NCBI GenBank assembly: GCA_036365515.1
Contig: CM070874.1
Location: 91,284,342-91,348,341 of the forward strand
Direction of reading: 5' to 3'
DNA length: 64,000 nucleotides
Origin: Torymus aiolomorphi
Taxonomy: Eukaryota > Arthropoda > Insecta > Hymenoptera > Torymidae
This document shows, one piece after another, positions 32,196 to 42,958 of the stretch (positions are counted from its first letter, which is position 1; each line of letters starts with the position of its first letter). Under the pieces are notes generated by a model, which made no database searches, had not been told where the DNA came from, and worked only from the letters and a program-made list of their open reading frames with translations. Both the position numbers and the translations under genes were made by a program.

Positions 32196-35100
32196 ATGCA
32201 TTGCTGGATTTTGCTCGTGGCCCTCATGGGGCCGCGGCTTTTGCAGGCAAAGGTCCGTCTGCGAGAAGTGGTGAGTATCTAGGTGTTACTTGACTCTTAT
32301 CGCGCGAGCGCTCGGATTTAATCATTCTCTTTTTCATGACTTAGGAGCATTACTGCATGGTCAGGGAGCCCAAGTTCTCATACGAGTTCGACTTCACCGT
32401 GCTAAATAAGAATGAGGATTATATTATTAAACACGATGAGGGGGTGTATTTGAGCATTCACGTTTGTGATCAATTGAAAAAACCTTGCAATGGCATGGAT
32501 GGATATTCTATTTGTCTTTCGAAAGAAGGAAAAGAAATTGGCATTGGTAAACATACGTTTATTACTTTTTATAATTTTAATTCAAACGTTTTTTTAATAT
32601 TTATAAAAAATATATATATTTTATACAGGTCTAGAGCCACCTAAAATAGTTAAAGAATTTGGTAATATAATATTCAAATACACTGGTGAACCATGTGATA
32701 AAAAAAATAATTATACAGTGAATATAAAAATGATCTGTGATTTAGCTGTCAAAGATGGAAATGCAATAACATTATATGCAGCTGTAAGAGAATATTTTTT
32801 ATGCACTCTTTAATATTATAACTTAAATACTTGATTAACGTTTTATTTTCTTCTATTAATTAAATATTAATATTTAAATTTGAATTTAAATATATTTTAT
32901 GTACCTTGTTTCAAGGGATATAACGAATGTGATTTTAACATGAACTGGAGGACAGAAGCAGCTTGTGTGAAAGAGAAGAAACAAATTAAATGCTCTGTAG
33001 ATGATGAAACGGGTCACTATGATCTTAGTGAATTAACAAACCTATCTGATAATTACCAAGTTTTTATCACTGACAAATATTTTGTTATATTAAATGTTTG
33101 CCATTCAGTTCTTTACGGTCCATACACATGTAAATCTACTAATGCAGCATGTCTGATTGACAATCAAAAGAATGATAGAATGTAATTATAAAAAATACTA
33201 TTTTAACATTATTAATTAGTAATAATCATTAAACTTTGTTCTTATTTTGTAGAAAAGGTTTAGGTGAACCTACAGAAAGTTTAAAACGTAATCGTGATGG
33301 AACTTTGACACTAACTTACGAAGAGGGTGCTCTTTGTTCTGATAATTCAGAAAATGCACCTTTGACTATATCTACGACAATTACATTCATTTGTGATTTA
33401 AATGCAATTGTAAGATTTTGTATATTTTAAAGCTTATTTTTTTTTTTTTTATAAAATCAATATATTTTTTTTCTTATTCAGAGTACATTACCACAATATG
33501 CAGGTGGCATGGAAGAATGCCATTTTAACTTTACATGGAAAACGGCTTCAGCATGTAGTGAAGAAGCACTACATAATAAAAGTTTGGAGCAAAAAAATAT
33601 TAATACCTGTGCAGTTCGAGATCCTATAACAGATTATCTGTACAATTTTACAAATTTAATGAATATAGAACATAGTGTTAAACCATTTGGTACAAATGAA
33701 GTGTACAGATTTAGCATTTGTGGATCAATATCAAATACTACTTGCAAAAAAGGAACAGGTATGATATGACATAACAAAATTTATGTCAAAAAATTGATCT
33801 ATTAATTATCTGTATCAAAAACATAATTTCAACTATAAAAATATTTAGGTGCATGCAAACTGCATAGAAGCATATCAGGTGGAATTGGAAATTCAAAGTT
33901 AATGTGGAAAGAAAGTGGACCATATTTAAATTACACAAATGGGGAATTGTGTACTATTAATGAACAGCAAATGTACACGATACTGGAGTTCTATTGTGGT
34001 ACAGATATGGATTATGAAATTGATGAAAATGACTTGTGCTTTGATGTCATTAAAATAAGCACAGATTTAGCATGTAACAAACAGGTATAACTAAAAAAAA
34101 TATTATTTGAATAAATAATACAAAATTGGATAATTTATAATTTTTAAATTGTTTATTTTCAGAAAAGAGTTTGTACAACTAATAATTATGACGTAAATTT
34201 CGAACCATTAATTCTTAGATATAACAATTATGTAATCAATACTCCAGATGCTCATTTTCATATAAATGTTTGTCGACCTCTTGTATCAGAATCTGGTTTG
34301 AATTGTCCAGAAGGTGCGGGTCTTTGTAAAATTATAATTGTTGATGGAAAACCCAATAAAACACTGGTAAGTCTCATGTGTGATGAATACTTAGGATAAT
34401 TATTGTATTAAAATTAAAAACATTTTTTTAGAACTTAGGCTATCCGGATCAAAATCCTATTTTGTCAACTTTTCAAAGTGCTGTTTTAGTTTATCGAAAT
34501 GGTTCTGTCTGTGAAGAAGATAAAACAAGAAGAATTGAATCTAGCATTTCATTTGTATGCAATGTTAATAATGAATTGGTAAATAGAATTTTGTCCACAT
34601 ATATTTCAATTTGTGACAAATATTGTGAATTAATTTTTTTTTTCTTTCATATTGTAGGGTAATCCCACGTTCAAGTCATATAGTAATTGTACATATTTCT
34701 TTGAATGGAAAACTAATATTGTTTGTGGTAAAATCTATGGAATTTTCCATGAAAATTGTACAATAACTAATTTATTAGGTGATTTTCGGAATTTATCTCT
34801 ATTGACAGAATATCAAAGTCCGATTAGTTCTGTATGTATTATATTTAATTTTTACTTATATTTAAAATTTATTTATAATCAATTGTAAATCAAAAATATT
34901 ATACTTACAGGTTTTAGATGACAAAGGGATTCTAGTAAGTAAAATTTCTCTTTGCGGAAAAAGAGATTGTAAAGGAGGGTACATATGTGATGACAAAATA
35001 AATTATGGTACTAAAGTAAGTGTCCTTACCGATTATGCTGTAAATTTCGTCCGACTAGATTTTACAGATGGTAGCGAGTGTAGTGACGGCTCTCTTGCAA

Positions 35101-38100
35101 AATCTACTCTGAAAATTATATGCAGTGATCACTTAAGTGCCCCAACACTTCTTTCGGTAAATATATTTTATACTTACTGCTGCCTTTTAAATGTAATTGT
35201 GTCGTATATAAAAATTATATTGATTTATAGAAAGAGCCTTGCCAAGCAAAGTTTGAGTGGCAAACCAGCAAAATATGCAAATCAGCTCAAAAGAAAATAA
35301 ATAGCATCGCCACATCAAAATTAAATGGTACAAAATAATTTATAATTTAATAGATAATGTATTTAAAAACTTCATTTTCGTTATTCGAATCATTGCTATA
35401 AGAAAAATGTTTTTATAGAAAGAATATTACTATTTTTATTGGATTTCAGGTGTAGAAATCACTGGCATCATAATTTTCGTCCTTCTTTTGTTGGCTGCAA
35501 TTTTTTATGTTGCACGACGATCGCATTTAATAGAAATGATCTCCAATTCAACTTCGAGAAACTGTGATCGCGTGAAGTACTCCCGGGTATGTTGCAAAAA
35601 AAGACCTCGCACATCGTCTCTCGTTGAATTACATTTGTAATTATGCGATAATGGCAAGAATTACAAATGTAACAGTATTAACGTTTGGTCGTTTTTGGCC
35701 CCACAAACGTGATTCAGACTGAAAAAGTTGATTTTGCTTTAAAATTTGATACACGTATCAACTTCCGTTCCATGTTCCTTACTAAAGAATCTTTAATGTA
35801 TAATTGAAAGGCTCAGATGCAATAGCTGCCAAGTTCATCTTACGAAGTTTTGAGAAAAAGGCAAAAGAGTTCTTGCATAAACCGTATGTTTTTATTAAAA
35901 CTGTATTATTTGGTTTAATTGATCATCTAAATACAACTTGTGTTCATCATTGGTGGAAAATCAAAACTTTGTTTTGTAAAAAAATAAAACTAAAAGAATG
36001 ACTTGAACTTGTCAACTTTTTGATTTGTAACCATTTTTTTAAATTCGTATTTTTTTATCAAAAAAATTTTTCTTAATGTTCATTTTTGCATAATTAGATT
36101 TTAAAATCTTTAAAAATTATGTTTTTGATCTTAACTAAAAATTTATTTTTTTGGGGCTTGGAAGATATTGCATCTGAGCCCTTCAATTGCAGATGTGGAT
36201 TAAGGTGATGTGATACCCACACTATTACTCAATTCTGGGTTCCCGTTTTTCTCCTTCAATTTTAAACTTTTTGAAAAAAACTCTTTGACAAGTTTTAAGT
36301 TTAATAATAACGTATCAAAGAGTTTTTCCCTTAAAATTAAAAATTGAATGAGAAAAATTTTGAGTAATAGCGTGGGTATCGCATCACCTTAATGAAAATA
36401 TTAGGTGGGTTTTTTCAGACCGAGTGTGGAGTTTGTTGTAAATACACGTGGTTAAAAAGCCCACTAGCCCTTGATGCATACTATATTTTTTGTGATACAT
36501 GTAATTTTATGGGAAATCAAGCTTAATTTCTTTGATTTTGTCTAGATTTAGAGCAGCGGGCGGGAATGAGCTATTCCCACCCGCTAGGCAGAAAAGAAGC
36601 ACTTACTGCCCGATTTTCAGGTCAAGAAATCGCGAAAATCATGCATATGTTACAAAAAAATTTTTTGTTTATATAGACGTTGATATAATTGAAATCAATA
36701 GCTTTAAGTAATAGCTTTATACATTATTTTTGTTTTATTTTAGCATTCATTAAGAGCTTTTTATATATTTGTGTTAGCGGGGTTCCATAGTCTTACCATT
36801 ACCGACCGAGCAATTCACACAGTTTCAAGCTGATTAAAAATAAAATACGTCGAATCACAAAAAATCAAGAGAACACTTCGCTGCGGTTTTGAACGATCTA
36901 TCACTCAGTACAAGTTTGGAGTCGAAATATCAAGTTGTTTTTGCAAAAACTTTGAAAGAAACCGAATTTTGTTTTGTTCAAAGTTTTTGCAAAAACCACT
37001 TTATATTTCGACTTCAAACTTGTACTGGGTGATAGATCGTTCAAAACTGCAGCGAAGTGTTCTCTTGATTTTTTGTGATTTTATGTATTTCATTTTTAAC
37101 CTTTAGACTGCCGGGATTTGAAGGGCTTTAATCCCCTTAAAAAATGTCCAAACCATGTCACTATATCTTAGATATAACGTATACGATGTTCCGATCACAG
37201 GTAGAGCCTATATTTAGGCTTTTCGGCAGCCTAGAGGTTAAGCTTGAAACTGTGCCAATTGCTCGGTCGGTAATGGTAGGACTATGGATAAGTAAAATTT
37301 GTTTAAGGTAATGTGTACTTACCGACAAATTTTAGAACATATATATCTTTTGCAAATAATAATAGAATTACTAAAAAAAAAAATTGAGTATAGTATTTAT
37401 ATATACGGAGCGCCTGACAGAGCTGTTTTTCCAAAAATCTACTCAGAATTTATTTAATTAAATAAAAGCCGCAATGTCGATAAGTAGGGATCTGTAATAC
37501 TTCGAATTTTGCCAGTTTTAAAACGAGCGTATCTCATGGAAATGCTGATAGAATCACACAAAAAAAAATCTGAGCATAGTATTTACATACACGGAGCGCC
37601 TGACAGAATTGTTTTTCCAAATAAACGTTCGAATCATCGCCTTAAGGCGATGTGAACCTCAAAATCAACCCAATTTCATTATTTAATTAATAAACATTCG
37701 AACGTTTATTTGGAAAAGCAATTCTTTCAGGCGCTCCATGTATATAAATACTATGCTCAGATTTTTTTTTGTGCGATTCTATCAGCATTTCCATGAGATA
37801 AACACTTTTTAAAACAGGCAAAATTCGAAGTATACAGATCCCTACTTATCGGCCTTGCGGATTTTATTTAATTAAATAAATTCTGAGTAAATTTTTGGAA
37901 AAACAGCTCTTTCAGGAGCTCCGTATATGTAAATACTATACTCAATTTTTTTTGTTAGTAATTCTATTATTATTTGCAAAAGAAATATACATTCTAAAAT
38001 TTGTCGGTAAGTACACATTACCTTAATGACTAATACAAAAAGTTTAAAATACTTTAAAATACTTAAAAATTTTCCATAAGATAAAATTGATGGGTTATAA

Positions 38101-38642
38101 GAATAAATTTCGAAAAATTATTTTGTAAATAGGCATAGCAATCTTTATAATATTTCATAAGTAGTCATGTTTTAATATTCTTATATTTCTATAAAAAAAT
38201 CTATTTTATAAAATCATATTTTCGAAAAAAAATGTTATACTTGAATTATTAGTTTTAAATGATGTATAATAAAAAAGAAAAAAAAAAGAATGAAATAATA
38301 TTTGCCAAAGCGTTAATTTGTATAATGATTATAAGCTTTTGTATTACTATAAGAAGTTTACATTGTTATAAATTATACAATAAATTAGTTTTATATTTAT
38401 ATTTTGAAGTAATAGGTACTTGGTGTAAGTATTCTGTAAAGGGTTTACAAGTTTCAGCTTTACAAATAAATGACTTTTGGAAAGAACATTTTAATTTTTT
38501 TTTTACCTTCATTCAGGGGAATCATAACCATTTTTAATTATTGCAGGTGAATACCATGGAAGAGTGTCATTTACTCTTAAATACTTCTGATCCAACAGTA
38601 ATAGAAACAGACAGTGACGACGATGAACTGCTGGATGCCTAG
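32196..38642 (+). CDS. Lerp: Lysosomal enzyme receptor protein (cation-independent M6P receptor homologue)
   Basis: Type I sorting receptor of the trans-Golgi/endosome route for lysosomal proteins. Fourteen exons: 32196-32270, 32345-32546, 32629-32783, 32916-33181, 33253-33409, 33482-33758, 33849-34084, 34163-34366, 34432-34578, 34658-34831, 34911-35156, 35231-35327, 35450-35586, 38547-38642. They total 2469 nt, or 822 aa (fly Lerp is similar, about 890). There is a signal peptide (1-18) and about five CIMR repeats marked by F-x-W-x-T-x-x-x-C (WRTEAAC, WKTASAC, WKTNIVC, WQTSKIC). A membrane helix lies at about 749-767 (ITGIIIFVLLLLAAIFYVA), followed by a 55-residue tail. The tail holds EECHLL (acidic di-leucine) and DDELL (GGA-binding DxxLL). 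The last intron is 2.96 kb and full of MITEs. M6P binding itself is not shown for insect homologues. Confidence 0.9.
35804..36187. mobile_element. MITE in the last Lerp intron
   Basis: Inverted ends TTGAAAGGCTCAGATGCAAT and TTGCATCTGAGCCCTTCAA, about 384 bp. The interior is AT-rich. A short ORF at 35804-36001 falls inside and is not considered a gene. Target duplication unclear. Confidence 0.7.
36204..36387. mobile_element. TTAA-type MITE (GGTGATGTGA family), 184 bp
   Basis: GGTGATGTGATACCCACAC...GGGTATCGCATCACC is flanked by TTAA at 36200-36203 and 36388-36391. It has the same termini as the copies at 17654 and 56947. It lies 13 bp from the preceding MITE in the same intron. Confidence 0.85.
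36785..37287. mobile_element. Fold-back element interrupted by a nested MITE
   Basis: Left end ccatagtcttaccattaccg pairs with right end cggtaatggtaggactatgg. Arms of about 180 bp include cactcagtacaagtttgga and tccaaacttgtactgagtg-like sequence. The right arm is split by the 138-bp MITE at 37100-37237. Confidence 0.8.
37100..37237. mobile_element. piggyBac-type MITE nested in the fold-back, 138 bp
   Basis: Ends CCTTTAGACTGCCG / CGGCAGCCTAGAGG are flanked by TTAA at 37096-37099 and 37238-37241. The CCY start plus TTAA target is the piggyBac pattern. It breaks the arm symmetry of the surrounding element, so it inserted later. Confidence 0.88.
37307..38022. mobile_element. Composite fold-back of TTAA-type family, 716 bp
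   Basis: Ends GGTAATGTGTACTTACCGAC and GTCGGTAAGTACACATTACC are flanked by TTAA at 37303-37306 and 38023-38026. The centre (about 37636-37650, cgccttaaggcgatgtgaac) contains an internal copy of a family end, so the element looks like two units head to head. The arms share sequence with the element at 56947 (ggcgctccgtatatgtaaat). Confidence 0.8.
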
Positions 38643-39475
38643 TCATTTTTCCTGTCCTTTTTTAAATAATTTATAACAAAGAAAATATCTTTTGCGCCCG
38701 CATTTTCTATTGTACTTAAAAGTCAAACTGAAAAGAAGCGCCTTAAAAGGTTACTTAATAAGTACGGGTGAAATGTACAGATACAAATTTATACATGTAC
38801 AAAGAATATTTTCCTGTAAAGTATAAGAAATTATTTATGCACTGAAGAGGCTAAGTTGTAAATGTTCATTGTGATTTTTCCACTGTAATTACTTCATTAT
38901 ATTACAGTAAGACTTAAATTTTTTTATAGCAACATAAAATACTTAAATGTAAAGTACAATGATTTGTATTTCCAGTGAACTTAATGTAATGTAGCATTTA
39001 ATAGTTATAAGTATAAGTAAATATTGTGTTGTATACTTCGCGGATTTATATAAAATAATATTGTGTTAAAAAATAAGTAGTTGTTTCATCTTTACTATTG
39101 TAGATTTGATTAAACGTTTTAAATTTTTCTTTGATTTTAATTATAATTTTTAATTTTATTTCTTTATTGATACATTCCAGTTGTATAAGTAAATAACTTT
39201 CATTAATTTATGCTATCTTTTTGTATATAAAAAAATATTCCACTTACATTTAGATAACTAATATAATAAACCTTGAATATAAAAGATAAAGAATGAAAGA
39301 TAAAAGCTTTGTATATACCATATCATGCAAAGGATATGATCATTTCAACATAGCTGTTTTATTCTCGTAAATAAAAATATCTATTTCTTTTTTTAAGAAA
39401 AATAAAATAAGTATAAGAATACCCACGATACCTAAATTACAAAATGGCCACGAAAATAATTTGATACAATTTTAC
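38643..39475. other. Lerp 3' UTR and flank
   Basis: AT-rich. Likely 3' UTR to about 39090, where aaaataatattgtgttaaaa and nearby AATAAA-like strings sit. No gene. Confidence 0.5.
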
Positions 39476-40947
39476 TTTTTTCCGAAATTTTTCATTTTCA
39501 CCTTCAAAAACTACAAAACATTTTATATCTCAAAAAGTATATTTTTAATATTTTTTTTTACCATTTAAATCGAAAGCCGATCATTTTTTACATAGAAAAT
39601 GATTTTTTTCAAAATTTGCTGAAGATGTTTTCTTTAAGAAATAGAGCCCAAAAGAGTAGATGCAACGTCTTTCCTGCGCTCTGTACCGTGCGGTACATCG
39701 CGTGGTCTAGGTCTGTCTCGCTACTTAATAACGTTTAATCATAATCTTTACCTGTTCTTTCGAATTCTTCATAATGCATTAATAATATTTTATTGGTTAT
39801 TTTATAAAAAAGATAGAGTCTCATAACGAACAGCAATATAGTAATTATACCAACGCTTCTTAGTGCAGATAATTTTTCTTTGTTTTTTCTAACATTTATT
39901 CTAGGAGAGATTTGATATTCAGAACTTAAAAATGGTTTTTTGAACTTTAATGTACACTAAGAAAAAAATATAGTATATTTTCACATAAAAGTACTATTAA
40001 ATATAGTGGTATTTGGCTATACATATATATTTTATAGCCATATCAGGCACGATACAATACAATAAATACAATACTATTATTCTAATAGATGAAAGTACAC
40101 TGAGGAAAAAGGCGTTTGTACTGTGAACTATATTGCATAGTAAAACTGAATATTATTGTCTTTACTATATTTTTTTTTAAATCAACTATAATATGTTAAT
40201 AATAAATATATTCATAAGTAACTCAATTATTGTTATTTAACTAAATTTCAATTAAAGTTTACTATATTTATTTAGTATAATATAATATTTCCATTCGAAA
40301 TCTTCAGGTATTTTAAATCTTACTATATAATATAATACCCAATAACGAATTTTTAGATATTTTTACCATAATTTTGTTGTTTTTATCACTATAAAATGTA
40401 TATGTAGCCAAATACCACTATACTTTATAGTACTTTTATATGAAAATATACTTATATTTTGTTCTCAGTGTTCATTAAAATTCAAAAAGTCATTTTTAAG
40501 TTCTGAATAGCATATCTTTCCGAGAATAACTGTTATAAAAAACAAAGAAAAATTATCTGCACTGAGAAAGAAGCGTTGGTATAATTACTATATTGCTGTT
40601 AGTTATGAAACTCTATTTTTCTATAAAATAACCAATAAAATATTATTAATGCATTATAAAGAATTCGAAAGAACAGGTAAAGATTATGATTAAACGTTAT
40701 TAAGCGAGATAGGCCTAGTTCACCCGACGTAATGAGCGGTACCGGACGCAGGAAAGAAGTTGCGTCTACTCTTTTGGGTTCTATTTCTCGAAGAAAACAT
40801 CTTGAGCAAATTTTGAAAAAAATCATTTTCTATGTAAAAGATACTCAGCTTTCGATTTAAATGGTAAAAAAAATGTTAAAAATATATTTTTTGAGATATA
40901 AAATGTTTTGTAGTTTTTGAAGGTGAAAATGGAAAATTTCGGAAAAA
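39476..40947. mobile_element. Large inverted-repeat (fold-back) element, ~1.47 kb
   Basis: Arms of about 560 bp begin tttttccgaaatttttcatt on the left and end with the mirrored gaaaatttcggaaaaa on the right. Matching blocks include ttaccatttaaatcgaaag, cgaattcttcataatgcat, taccaacgcttcttagtgca and tagtggtatttggctata. The spacer is about 350 bp and AT-rich. The arms carry many small differences. There is no protein-coding capacity and no obvious target duplication; the superfamily is unknown. Confidence 0.82.
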
Positions 40948-42278
40948 CTGCCTACATCATTAGAAAGCTGAGGAAAAAATATGTTGGAAACGCTTATCAA
41001 ACAATTTTTTAAAGTACATTTAAGTATCAAAAACATGAGTTGGAAATAGCAAGATTTCCAGCTCGTGCGCCGCGCTGGGAGAGTTGACGTGAAACGCCTC
41101 ATATAATGAAAGAAATAAATTAAAAAAAAAAATTTTTATTTTCTCATTGGCATTACATATGCTATATATATACAAAGTTATAATTACATTATCGTAATGT
41201 TTAGGCTACTCAGTCGTAGAGTTTATACAAATTATATTACAAATGTCTATTACGGTAGAACAGCGCGGTATATCGAAATGCTTACAAAATGCCTCTTTTC
41301 ATGTTTTATATATTTAATAAATATCAAATGAAAAGTAAAACATTTTGAAGTAGTATAGACTAAGATATAAAAATATTTTAAGTTGTAAATATTACAGTAC
41401 AATAAAAAAAATTATACATTTATTAAGGATACAGATTGTACAATTATGCATGTAAAATACTGGCTTCAATCTATTGGTATTCATTTAATCGCGTGTTACA
41501 ACTGATTTTCGTATTTAATTAATGGTTTAAAAAGTATCTTAGAGATTTTTATTCAGCAGCACATACAAACTTACATAAACTTTCTAGTACAACTAAGATA
41601 ACTCTTTACATGAATACACTACGAGTAAATGATTATATCACAGTGATCTCTTTGATATACAGTCATATGTGATAAATTCACATTATTATGTATTCCTACT
41701 TACATATATGTACAAAAAGATTTAGTATTTTAAAGAAATTTTTGAAAAATAAGTTTGGTTTTTGTCACTGTTTCAAAAAGCATAACTTAAATGTTTTAAT
41801 AAAATGAATTTGCGAAGATATACAACTCTTCCAATTTCCATCAAAATGTAATTTAAGATTTTCAAGAACACTATCATGCATGAATGTATTATGCATTTCT
41901 AGTGAGAACATTTTGTATGGCCTTACGTTTTCTGAAGATATATATTTAGCAATATATGGATATCCTACGAAAGTTTGATTACAGATAATAAAATGAAATC
42001 GATTGTTATATTTTTTATCATAGGAATGAATTTTTATTATGAAATTACTAACTAACAGTTATTGTTCATCAGTCTTGAAACATCTAATATCTAAGACTTG
42101 AGAAAATATTTATCATGGGTTAAGAACAATTACTGTAGAATAATAATTCATATAGTTTAAATGATTGATTTTATAATAATATGTGAATATTTATATAAAG
42201 TATGTAATTTTATAAAATTTTTCTTAATTAAAAATGTGAATGTTAATATTTTGTTTGTTCTGAATTTAAATTATAATT
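40948..42278. other. AT-rich intergenic DNA, nothing recognised
   Basis: 1.3 kb with no convincing ORF, RNA gene or repeat by eye. Confidence 0.5.
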
Positions 42279-42468
42279 ATACCACTCTAACCTCAAAATC
42301 ACAACTTTGATATGATTTTTCGGCGCTCGTGGTATAAAATACCGTTCGAAACTAGTGCGTAAGTCGATTATTTAGGTGGTGTGACTTTTTCGCACTCGCT
42401 TCGCTCGTGCAAAAAGTCACACCAGCTAAATAATCGACTTCCCCACCCGTGTCGAAATGTACTATTTT
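42279..42468. repeat. Hairpin repeat, copy 2 (inverted relative to 25272)
   Basis: Reverse-complement copy of 25272-25467, including the accactctaacctcaaaatc flank and the aagtcgattatttaggtggt hairpin core. Confidence 0.85.
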
Positions 42469-42958
42469 CTTTCAATACAGTTTTTAGTAATGCATAGTAC
42501 CATGTACTAGTATGTGGCTAGTATATATATAGTATTTTAGCTTTTACAACTAAAATTATTCGAAAAATACTTAGGGTACAAGTAGAACACTTTAATTTTC
42601 AACATCGAATCGAAATCTAACATCATTTTTTAATATTCATATAATTTTTGGGAATTTTTCTATTTTGAAGTGTACTTTCTTCGAAAGGTGGAAACAAAAT
42701 ATCCAAATAGATTATATAATTCAACGATTGCTCAAAGCACGATTTATAATAAATATATTAAAATAAATTATGATTGCAAGTGGATAGCGTTATGCTAAAA
42801 ATATTTCGATCAGACTCGCCAACTTAAAATTCGTTTGGATAATTTCAAGTGAGCTTGGTAGGATTTGTTTGCAATCCGCTCAAAATAGACGGGAGATCTG
42901 TTTAAAAAAAAAAGCTACACCGATATAGCTGTCATTCGTAAAGCGACGAAAGCAAGCG

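Noticed and set aside
38259..38537. 92-aa ORF before the last Lerp exon
   Set aside because: AT-rich intron sequence; it does not continue into the exon and has no family resemblance.
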